From Blastomonas sp. CACIA14H2 (GTDB lineage: Bacteria; Pseudomonadota; Alphaproteobacteria; Sphingomonadales; Sphingomonadaceae): DNA of 64,000 bases. The stretch's first letter is position 1, and every line of letters starts with the position of its first letter. The notes below the pieces were generated by a model. It searched no databases. It saw only the letters and a program-made list of their open reading frames with translations, and was not told where the DNA came from. Positions 17,347 through 23,799 of this stretch are shown piece by piece. The stretch is taken from positions 1-64,000 of the forward strand of contig AYSC01000008.1 in the NCBI GenBank assembly GCA_000503195.1, given 5' to 3'. A program made the translations under genes and the position numbers.

Positions 17347-18120
17347 ATGCCCTTCGAACTCAGCGTAAACCTGGAATACATGTTCCACGAGGCCGGCGAG
17401 CGGCTGGAAGACCGCATGGCCGCTGCGGCCAGGGCGGGCTTCAGGAAGGTGGAGATCTTCACCACCGGCAACCGCGACGTGCCGAGCCTCAAGGCCGCGC
17501 TGGCCGAGACGGGCTGCGAGCTGCTCGCTACCGTCACCGACCCGCGCATCGCGCTGGTGATGGCCGATCAGCATGATCGTTTCCGCGAGATGTTCGCGCA
17601 GGCGGCCGCCGAGGCAGCCGATCTGGGGGCGACCAATATCGTCGTCCCCTCGGGCATCGCCGTGCCCTATATGAAGCGCCAGCCGCAGCTCGACATCGTC
17701 GCCACGGCGATCGGGAGCGTGGTGGAAACCGCGCAGGCACATGGCCTCACGATCCTGCTCGAGCCGGTCAACACCCGGGTCGATCACCCCGGCGTGCTGT
17801 TCGGCATGACCGAGGACGCGGTCGCGGTGATCGAGAAGATCGGCAGCCCGCACATCAAGCTGCTCTATGACGTGTACCACTCGATCACCGAGCGCGAGGA
17901 TCCGTTCGAGGTGCTGCCCAGGGTGGCGCATCTGGTCGGCCATATCCAGATCGCCGATGCGCCGGGACGCGGCGAGCCGGGCTCCGGCCAGATCGACTGG
18001 CCCGCGATCCTCAAGCTGATCGAAAGCGTCGGCTATACCGGCGCGCTGGGCCTGGAACTGACCCCCAGCACCACGGATACCGCCGCGGCGCTGACGCATA
18101 TCCGCGCGCTCGCCGCCTGA
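17347..18120 (+). CDS. Hydroxypyruvate isomerase-like TIM-barrel protein (Hyi/OtnI family)
   Basis: 257 residues, the usual length for Hyi. Signatures are ILLEPVNTRVDHPG, IKLLYDVYHSI, VGHIQIADAPGRGEPGSG (the Hyi/OtnI motif) and GLELTP; they supply the Glu, Asp, His and Glu metal ligands. Family members isomerise hydroxypyruvate and tartronate semialdehyde or 2-oxo-tetronates, so it may process a small keto acid or a keto sugar derived from the glycoside. It is the third gene of the DoxX operon. Its own terminator, 31 bp downstream, is where the mobile element landed. Confidence 0.88.
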   Translation: MPFELSVNLEYMFHEAGERLEDRMAAAARAGFRKVEIFTTGNRDVPSLKAALAETGCELLATVTDPRIALVMADQHDRFREMFAQAAAEAADLGATNIVVPSGIAVPYMKRQPQLDIVATAIGSVVETAQAHGLTILLEPVNTRVDHPGVLFGMTEDAVAVIEKIGSPHIKLLYDVYHSITEREDPFEVLPRVAHLVGHIQIADAPGRGEPGSGQIDWPAILKLIESVGYTGALGLELTPSTTDTAAALTHIRALAA

Positions 18121-18151
18121 TCGGCCAGCCGCTTCGACGAGCTTCCCACTC

Positions 18152-18183
18152 GGGGTGCCCCGGCCACGGGCACCCCTTTTTTT
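18152..18183 (+). terminator. Rho-independent terminator of the Hyi operon, split by the mobile element
   Basis: Arms GGGGTGCCC and GGGCACCCC with a 7-nt loop and seven T. It still terminates the plus-strand operon, but the element inserted right after the T-tract, so the convergent ThuA-like gene on the far side has lost this hairpin. Confidence 0.85.
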
Positions 18184-18184
18184 A
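18177..18184. repeat. Target-site duplication, left copy
   Basis: TTTTTTTA directly before the left inverted repeat; identical to 21135-21142. Eight bases is the duplication length known for IS1595-family elements. Confidence 0.85.
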
Positions 18185-18208
18185 GGGACCTATATACCTA
18201 GCTAGCCA
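18185..18208. repeat. Left terminal inverted repeat
   Basis: Begins GGGACCTATATACCTAGC and ends TAGCCA. It matches the complement of 21111-21134 at 23 of 24 positions; the mismatch is the fourth base. Confidence 0.9.
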
Positions 18209-18273
18209 CCGCGCCATGGGCGGTTGCCCTTTCGTTCCGCTTGTCCTATATCGTACATGAAGGATGGAAGCCT

Positions 18274-18777
18274 ATGACTGATGCTCCGACCTACGTTTAC
18301 AAACCATCATGGGTCGCAAACACTTTCCTGTGGAAGGCGCGCGAAGAAGGTGGTGTGTGGATCGACCCGCTCAAAATTCAGAAGCTGGTCTACAATATGC
18401 ACGGCTGGTATCTTGCCACAACCGGTTCGCCGGTCGTTGGTGAGCGCTTTGAGGCATGGCCGAAAGGTCCAGTCCTTTCGTCACTCTATCAGCAGTTCAA
18501 AAAATATCGCTGGAACGGCATAACCGAATACGCGGAAGACATTGACCCTCAAACTGGCGAAACCAAGGCCTTGATGGTCCCCGTATCCGACGAAAAATTC
18601 CACGCGGTTTTTGATGCTGTTTGGCGCCGGTACAAGGACTTTACGGGTATGCAGTTATCCGCCTTAACTCACGCTGATGGCACGCCTTGGAGCCATGCCA
18701 GGCAGGAGGGGCGCCAGTACATCAGCGATGATGAAATTCGAGCGCACTTTATCGAACTGGCCCGTCAGCCAGCATGA
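18274..18777 (+). CDS. Panacea-domain (DUF4065, SocA-like) antitoxin-like protein
   Basis: 167 residues, start at the ATG with AAGGA upstream. The segments DPLKIQKLVYNMHGWYLA, ERFEAWPKGPVLSSLYQQFK and LSALTHADGTPWSHAR are the hallmarks of the Panacea/DUF4065 fold, known as a versatile antitoxin domain that neutralises many toxin types and as the SocA proteolytic adaptor. It overlaps the next gene by four bases (ATGA), the tight coupling usual for antitoxin-toxin pairs, here in antitoxin-first order. As a passenger on an insertion element it could stabilise the element by addiction (inference). No toxin activity has been shown for the partner. Confidence 0.87.
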   Translation: MTDAPTYVYKPSWVANTFLWKAREEGGVWIDPLKIQKLVYNMHGWYLATTGSPVVGERFEAWPKGPVLSSLYQQFKKYRWNGITEYAEDIDPQTGETKALMVPVSDEKFHAVFDAVWRRYKDFTGMQLSALTHADGTPWSHARQEGRQYISDDEIRAHFIELARQPA

Positions 18778-19139
18778 CGGGAACTAGTGGGCAGAATGAC
18801 AACATAGACGTGGGGGCTATCGCCAGCGCGCCTGTGGAAATGCCTCCAGTCGAAACCGTGCCGCGCAATGTTGACCCGTTGACCGGCCAAGATGGTAAGT
18901 TGAACCAACATCTTGGCAAAGTGGGGCAATTTATCGGCGGTGGCCCCGAAAAGGCGGGCAATATTGCGTACATTGTTATCGTTGCTGCGTTTTTAGTGGT
19001 CGTTTTGGCCACGGCAGCTACGTATGGCGCCGATGGCACTAAGCTAGCACCAATCCTAGATAAACTAGTGACGGGTTGTATCTCACTCATAACCGGCGCC
19101 ATGGGCTATCTATTTGGAGCCAGCAAAGGAAACGAATAG
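18774..19139 (+). CDS. Small two-helix membrane protein, candidate toxin partner of the Panacea gene
   Basis: 121 residues, no recognised family. A polar N-terminal half (residues 1-60, rich in Pro, Gly and Val) is followed by two hydrophobic segments: AYIVIVAAFLVVVLATAATY and, about 15 residues later, KLVTGCISLITGAMGYLFGA. The gene starts inside the Panacea stop codon. Membrane-damaging small proteins are among the known toxin partners of Panacea antitoxins, so it is a reasonable toxin candidate. Alternatively it is a holin-like or unrelated membrane protein. It converges on the P63C gene with only 4 bp between the stops. Confidence 0.7.
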   Translation: MTGTSGQNDNIDVGAIASAPVEMPPVETVPRNVDPLTGQDGKLNQHLGKVGQFIGGGPEKAGNIAYIVIVAAFLVVVLATAATYGADGTKLAPILDKLVTGCISLITGAMGYLFGASKGNE

Positions 19140-19143
19140 CAGC

Positions 19144-20145
19144 CTATTCGATTATTCGGTTCATATCATCGAACAGATACGGGGCGACTGTCACCGTCTT
19201 CTGGCGTCGCGCTACTTGCTTGAAGTGCTCAATGTCTTTGCACATTTCCATGATGCCTTCGACGCGCCCGATCTGGCGCGTGAGGATCGTACGGCCTTCA
19301 TCGGTTAGCCACTGGTGGAAGCGTGCGCGCCTCTTGCCCTCGTCAGTGATGTTGAGCTTGTCCAACTCGGCTTTGACGTATCCATTCTCAATCGGATCAT
19401 AGACGTACTTGTTGATGAACTTACCATAGTACTGTGGACGCCCCCGCGGGCTGGTCCTGGGGTTGCCATAAAGGCGGTCGAGTTCTCCAAAGAACGAATC
19501 TGGGAAAGTGTGAAGCCACTTTTGCAAGCCATCTGCGATGTACTTGTTGAGCAGCAAGCGCAAAGCGTCGTGCTTCCGGTCAAGCTGGTATCCCGTGGCT
19601 TCATCAACAAGGGCGACAATCCCGACCTTGGCGAAAGCCTGCATTAGGATTTCAGCCTGTTTGGCCAAATGCTCTTGTGAAGGGTGGAGATCATCCTCTC
19701 GACGCGCCGCCAGCCAGACCCCGCAAATGTCAGGCAGAAGTTCGGCCTTGATGCCGTTGGCCACGGCGCCACCATCGCCGACCTTGTAGCGGACAGGCTC
19801 AACTAGATCGGCTGCTAGCGTAGGCGGAATAAACGGCGCCAAATTGTTTGCAGACAGAAACGAAGGAAGGTTGGCGCCACCCTCGTTCGCTTTCATGCGC
19901 TTCCAGTGGGAGCCGCCTCGCTTGCTTCCGAAAGCACGGTGAACCGCCCTTTCGGACAGCACGCGGGTGCCATCCTCTAGGACAGCACAATCAAGTTCAA
20001 CTTCACCAATAGGCAATGTGCCGGTGTATAGCGCCGTAGGCAGTACTTCCTTGGCGCCAACATCTGCCTTGGCGCCGACCATTGCCGCAGCGACCTCGTC
20101 AAACGAGGCGTTGATGGGTTCGATAGTGTCTTTGCTGTCAGGCAT
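19144..20145 (-). CDS. P63C-domain protein
   Basis: 333 residues. The C-terminal third (PDSFFGELDRLYG, RPQYYGKFINKYVYDPI, DEGKRRARFHQWLTDEGR) matches the P63C domain, known from phages and bacterial mobile DNA but without a defined biochemical role. The N-terminal part has CAVLEDGTRVLSERAVHRAF, a pattern shared by these proteins and reminiscent of phage antirepressor-type domains. It begins inside the end of the transposase gene (8-bp overlap), so the two are co-expressed. It could regulate transposition, replication or host defence; this cannot be decided from the sequence. Confidence 0.82.
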   Translation of the reverse strand: MPDSKDTIEPINASFDEVAAAMVGAKADVGAKEVLPTALYTGTLPIGEVELDCAVLEDGTRVLSERAVHRAFGSKRGGSHWKRMKANEGGANLPSFLSANNLAPFIPPTLAADLVEPVRYKVGDGGAVANGIKAELLPDICGVWLAARREDDLHPSQEHLAKQAEILMQAFAKVGIVALVDEATGYQLDRKHDALRLLLNKYIADGLQKWLHTFPDSFFGELDRLYGNPRTSPRGRPQYYGKFINKYVYDPIENGYVKAELDKLNITDEGKRRARFHQWLTDEGRTILTRQIGRVEGIMEMCKDIEHFKQVARRQKTVTVAPYLFDDMNRIIE

Positions 20146-21067
20146 TGATGAGACCCTTGTAGGTAAGGCGCTTGCCGATCATGCGGCCAACGGTGCGGTC
20201 GATGAAGCCCATGGTACCAACCTGGGCGGTGTTATGACGGAAGGCAAACTCATTGATATAGCGGTGAAGATGCTTGGCGCTCATGTAGTGGTAGATACCA
20301 TAGTGACCGCGCTTCAGCAGCGCCCAAAAGCTTTCGATGCCGTTGGTGTGGGCCATTTCGCGGACATACTCGCCAACCGAATGATTGACGCTGATGTGAT
20401 TGAAACCCTTGGCGCCAAGGCCAGCGTAGCCTGCGTGCTGATCGGTCACAACAGTGGCGCCAGCGGGCGCGTTGGCGATCACAAAGCCTTGCAGAGTGCC
20501 AATCTTGGTGTTGGGGATGATCTGGGCGCGAACGGCGCCAGTCTCACCACGGATGCCGATTACAGCGGTCTTGCCAACTGTGCCGCGCCCCGTATGAAGC
20601 TTCTTGCTGGCGTGCTTATTCTTTTCCTTGCCGCCAAAATAAGTTTCATCGACCTGAACTTGCCCGCCCATATCGTTATCGGCGCCAGCTAGCCAAGTTT
20701 CGCGGATGCGCTGGGCGAGGAACCATGCCGACTTTTGCGTGATGCCGAGTTCGCGGGCCATTTGCGTTGAGGGGATGCCCTTGCGTGCGGTGGTCATCAT
20801 GTAGATCGCCATGAGCCACTTGTGCAGCGGCAGGCGGCTTTCAGCCAGAACAGTGCCGGTGCGAACGCTAAAATGCTGGCGGCAATCGCGGCAGCGGTAT
20901 GCCATAGGCTTGTGGTTCTTGGTTTCGGCAACCGACACGCTGCCGCAGTGCGGGCAGGAGATTTCACCGCCCCAACGATTACGCTCGAAATAGAGCCGCG
21001 CAGCCTCCTCGTTGGGGAAGCGCTGGAAGAACTGATATAGGCTGATGGTTTCGGGCTTGTCGGTCAT
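20138..21067 (-). CDS. IS1595-family (ISXO2-like) transposase
   Basis: 309 residues. An N-terminal zinc ribbon (CPHCGSVSV and YRCRDCRQHFSV) precedes an HTH-like stretch (GIPSTQMARELGITQKSAWF). The DDE-type core is intact: Asp in VQVDETYFGGKEKN, Asp in VVTDQHAGY, and the last acidic residue and Lys in TNGIESFWALLKRG. It ends with the IS1595 pattern KHLHRYINEFAFRHN. The gene starts about 67 bp from the right end. The full length and all motifs suggest an active enzyme. It catalyses cut-and-insert at target sites with an 8-bp duplication. Confidence 0.95.
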   Translation of the reverse strand: MTDKPETISLYQFFQRFPNEEAARLYFERNRWGGEISCPHCGSVSVAETKNHKPMAYRCRDCRQHFSVRTGTVLAESRLPLHKWLMAIYMMTTARKGIPSTQMARELGITQKSAWFLAQRIRETWLAGADNDMGGQVQVDETYFGGKEKNKHASKKLHTGRGTVGKTAVIGIRGETGAVRAQIIPNTKIGTLQGFVIANAPAGATVVTDQHAGYAGLGAKGFNHISVNHSVGEYVREMAHTNGIESFWALLKRGHYGIYHYMSAKHLHRYINEFAFRHNTAQVGTMGFIDRTVGRMIGKRLTYKGLINA

Positions 21068-21071
21068 GAAA

Positions 21072-21122
21072 CCTAGCTAGCCATATTTTTCGCGCCGGTC
21101 AAATCATTTTTGGCTAGCTAGG
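21072..21122. repeat. Subterminal hairpin at the right end of the element
   Basis: Perfect 12-bp inverted repeat CCTAGCTAGCCA and TGGCTAGCTAGG separated by 27 bp; its outer arm is part of the right terminal repeat. It covers the leader of the transposase gene, so it could bind transposase and repress the promoter, or fold in the mRNA. Confidence 0.7.
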
Positions 21123-21134
21123 TATATAGGCCCC
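21111..21134. repeat. Right terminal inverted repeat
   Basis: Ends GGTATATAGGCCCC. It is the complement of the left repeat with one mismatch, directly followed by the second TTTTTTTA copy. Confidence 0.9.
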
Positions 21135-21142
21135 TTTTTTTA
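21135..21142. repeat. Target-site duplication, right copy
   Basis: TTTTTTTA, identical to 18177-18184. Its last three bases are the complement of the TAA stop codon of the ThuA-like gene, so the duplication preserved that stop. Confidence 0.85.
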
Positions 21143-22075
21143 GTAGTCCTTCGCCTCGTCGAGCACCGGCAGCGTCACCTTGCCGGTCGCCGCCCATTCG
21201 GTTCCGCGCAGGATCAGCGTCTGCAGCGGCTGGAAGTGCAGGCTGACCTCGTCATGGCCGATGGTGATCGAGAAGACCCGGCCCTTGCCGTAATCCTGCA
21301 CCCAGAGCTGCGGATGATCGGCATCGATGCCGTTCATCGCCTTCAGTTTTTCGGGCGTATAGACAGCGGCGGGATATTTGGGGCCGGTGATCTTGGGGTT
21401 ATAGGCCGATGCCGCATCATGCGCCGTGCCGAGAACGTGGATCTTCGCATCCGGCGCGAAGGACATGTTGGTGTACATGTCGTCGTTATAGGTCCAGATA
21501 TATTCGCGAATGCCCTGCGTGATCGGATGGTCGCGATCGACCAGCTTCACGGTGAACGCCCCTGGCGGCGCGCGGCGGCTGGTTCCGGGTTCCATCACCG
21601 CGCCGATCAGCTTCTTGTATTCGGGAATCTCGCGGCCCCAGGTGAAGCTGGAATGATAGGCGACCAGGCCGCCCCCCTCGCGGACATAGGCGTACAGCGC
21701 CTCGAAGGCCTGCGGCGACCAGATCTGCTGGACCGGATCGGCATAGTTCCAGCGGCTCGAATAGTTGAGCATCACCACGTCGTAAGCCTTGAGCATCGCG
21801 AGCGTGCCATGGTCGAAATCCTCGACCACGCGCACGTCGAACCGGCCGCTGTCGGTCATCAGCGTGCGCAGCATGTTGTTCACGCCGGTCCAGTCATGCT
21901 CGTAGCTGTTGCGGCCCGAGATGATCAGCACCTTGAGCCGCTTTTCCGCCGGATTGACCGGGATGGTCACCCGCTGCACGGTTTCGGGCGGGCGATAGGG
22001 CACGGTGACGATGACCTGCGCCGCGGCGGCGCCGGCGGTGACCATCAGGGCGGCGGCGAACAGGGACTTGCGCAT
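21140..22075 (-). CDS. Exported ThuA-like glutamine-amidotransferase-fold protein, copy 1
   Basis: About 311 residues from the ATG that overlaps the upstream transporter stop (ATGA); another ATG one codon earlier is possible. The signal peptide is MRKSLFAAALMVTAGAAAAQ. The ThuA fold is seen in RLKVLIISGRNSYEHDW, YDVVMLNYSSRW, GGGLVAYHSSFTWG, and near the end GKGRVFSITIGHDEVSLHFQ. ThuA-like proteins occur in 3-keto-disaccharide and glycoside clusters, where they are thought to process keto sugars, but the reaction is not established. It is the second gene of an operon with a GPH symporter. Its stop codon lies in the target duplication of the element. Confidence 0.88.
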   Translation of the reverse strand: MRKSLFAAALMVTAGAAAAQVIVTVPYRPPETVQRVTIPVNPAEKRLKVLIISGRNSYEHDWTGVNNMLRTLMTDSGRFDVRVVEDFDHGTLAMLKAYDVVMLNYSSRWNYADPVQQIWSPQAFEALYAYVREGGGLVAYHSSFTWGREIPEYKKLIGAVMEPGTSRRAPPGAFTVKLVDRDHPITQGIREYIWTYNDDMYTNMSFAPDAKIHVLGTAHDAASAYNPKITGPKYPAAVYTPEKLKAMNGIDADHPQLWVQDYGKGRVFSITIGHDEVSLHFQPLQTLILRGTEWAATGKVTLPVLDEAKDY

Positions 22076-23412
22076 CATGCGGCTCCTTCCAGGGCAAGCT
22101 TGCCGGACGGGTTCTTGCGGGGCTGCGCCGTCGGCCATGCCAGCACGACGCCGATCTGCACGAGCAACAGGATGATGATACCGCCATAATAGGTCCACCG
22201 GATCGCTGCGCGCGCATGATCGGTGACGGCCGCGGGATCATAATCGACCCCGGCCAGGATGAAGGCGATTCCGGCCGTACCGAGCGCCATGCCGACCTTG
22301 GTGGCAAGGCTCACGCCCGCCGAGAGCAGCCCTTCGCGGCGGACGCCGAATTGCGCTTCGTGATAGTCGACCGTGTCGGCGATCATCGCGAAGGCGGCGG
22401 TGGTGGTGACCGACGTGGCGAGGCAAGCGGCAATGTAAATGGCAAGAAACACCATCGGCTGGGCTTCGACCAGCGGCAGCACGGCGAACATCAGCGCGGC
22501 GAGGCCGAGCATTGCCACGCAGCCGTTGCGGATGCCGGTGCGGGCTAGGATCGTGGGGGCGACAAAGGCCGAGAGCAGCAGCATGCCCGCCACCGCCGGC
22601 AGCATCACGCCGATCATCCAGGGCGCGCGCATCACGTCGATCGCGAAATAGGCGGTAATCGCCATCATCCCGCCGAAGCGGACGAAATAGACGAGGCAGA
22701 ACAGGAAGGAGACCAGCCAGGCGCGGTTGCGCAGCATCTTGCCGATCTCCGGCAGGATGGGGAAGCGCGCGGATGCGTCGTCCACCACCCGCTCCCTGCA
22801 GTTGCGGAACAGCGCGAGGATGCAGATCATCGACAGGACGCCGAAGATCGCGGCAGCGGCGAGATAGCCGCCGGGCTGCTTTTCCCCGCCATAGGCCGCG
22901 AGGATCGGCTGCACCGCTGCAGTGCCGAGAACGACGCCCACCGAAGTGCCGATCGAGCGCATGCCGCCCAGCTTCAGGCGATCGCTGCGGTCGCTGCTCA
23001 TCATCGGCAGCAGCGCGCTATAGGGGATCGAGCCGAAGCTCATCACGATGCCGAGCAGCTTGAACGTGATGAAGGCATAGGCGAGCTGCGCGGTCTGGTT
23101 CCAGCCGGCGGGCACAGCGAAGGTCGCGACGAACAACAGCGCATAGGGCAGCGCGGTGAACAGGAAATAGGGGCGGGTGCGCCCCCACCGGCTCCGTGTC
23201 CGGTCGACGGCAATGCCGACACCCATGTCGATCACCGCGTCCATCAGCCGGGCGACGAGGAAAATGGTGCCCACGGCCGCAGCCGGCAACCCCACGACAT
23301 TGACGTAATAGAGCAGCAGGAAGCCGCTCGCCATGTTGTAGGGCAGGCTGTAGCCCATATCGCCAAAGCCATAGCTCAGCTTTTCGGAAAACCGCAAACG
23401 TGTCCCGGACAT
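22075..23412 (-). CDS. GPH-family sugar:cation symporter (MFS), copy 2
   Basis: About 445 residues (a start 24 bp further upstream is possible). It has about 12 helices; the N-terminus FSEKLSYGFGDMGYSLPYNM and the loop VIDMGVGIAVDRTRSRWGRTRPYFL are classic for the MelB/GPH family (conserved Asp residues and RWGRxRP). It imports a glycoside or sugar with a cation. It has a 4-base overlap with the ThuA-like gene and an operator copy 77 bp upstream. Sequence differs clearly from the symporter at 7524-8981, so the two likely carry different substrates. Confidence 0.92.
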   Translation of the reverse strand: MSGTRLRFSEKLSYGFGDMGYSLPYNMASGFLLLYYVNVVGLPAAAVGTIFLVARLMDAVIDMGVGIAVDRTRSRWGRTRPYFLFTALPYALLFVATFAVPAGWNQTAQLAYAFITFKLLGIVMSFGSIPYSALLPMMSSDRSDRLKLGGMRSIGTSVGVVLGTAAVQPILAAYGGEKQPGGYLAAAAIFGVLSMICILALFRNCRERVVDDASARFPILPEIGKMLRNRAWLVSFLFCLVYFVRFGGMMAITAYFAIDVMRAPWMIGVMLPAVAGMLLLSAFVAPTILARTGIRNGCVAMLGLAALMFAVLPLVEAQPMVFLAIYIAACLATSVTTTAAFAMIADTVDYHEAQFGVRREGLLSAGVSLATKVGMALGTAGIAFILAGVDYDPAAVTDHARAAIRWTYYGGIIILLLVQIGVVLAWPTAQPRKNPSGKLALEGAA

Positions 23413-23488
23413 GGTCTCTCTCCCATGTTGCGGCACCGATCAGCCTTGAGGCCTGGATCGCCTGGCAGCTCCGACTGGCTGCTATTTA

Positions 23489-23506
23489 TTAGAATGGTGA
23501 TTCGTA
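23489..23506. promoter_or_regulatory. Shared operator, copy H (GPH symporter 2-ThuA promoter)
   Basis: TTAGAA-TGGTGA-TTCGTA in the 387-bp divergent region between the symporter and the TonB receptor gene. Confidence 0.7.
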
Positions 23507-23687
23507 TAAAGCTGCGTGACATGGCTTGGCAACGCATTTTTTGCATAGGCTGTTGCGCGAATGTCAAAGGGGCAGACTGGTTACGTATGCAACCATAGCG
23601 CGAAAAACGGCAGTTTTCCGCCGATTAGAGCTCATATCATCCACGAAACGGATTGTTCGGGATAATTTCAATCGATAAGGCTAAAGC

Positions 23688-23741
23688 TTGACATGGCGGG
23701 GTCGATATATAAAATCATCATTCTAGTTTTAGTCGTTCTAA
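23688..23741 (+). promoter_or_regulatory. TonB-receptor promoter with operator copy I
   Basis: TTGACA (23688-23693), a 16-bp spacer and TAAAAT (23710-23715) form a good vegetative-type promoter. A degenerate operator ATAAAA-TCATCA-TTCTAG (23709-23726) overlaps the -10 box, and a further half site TTCTAA lies at 23736-23741. Binding here would block initiation. Confidence 0.6.
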
Positions 23742-23799
23742 TCACGCCGTCATAAGCGGGCAGATCCGCAGGCGGGCCTTTGAGGGGAGGATTGCCGAG

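Larger units (their letters stand above)
18185..21134. mobile_element. IS1595-family element with three passenger genes (2,950 bp)
   Basis: Bounded by 24-bp terminal inverted repeats with one mismatch and an exact 8-bp duplication. Contents in order: a Panacea-domain gene and a small membrane-protein gene (plus strand), then a P63C-domain gene and the transposase (minus strand). IS1595 elements are commonly about 0.7-1.3 kb when they carry only a transposase and are known to take passengers. Composition differs from the island: more A+T and many GGCGCC hexamers. The intact ends, duplication and transposase frame suggest a fairly recent arrival. Confidence 0.93.

Noticed and set aside
19144-21067. 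Prophage origin of the P63C region
   Set aside because: No phage structural, integrase or lysis genes are present; the inverted repeats and duplication define a small transposable element instead.
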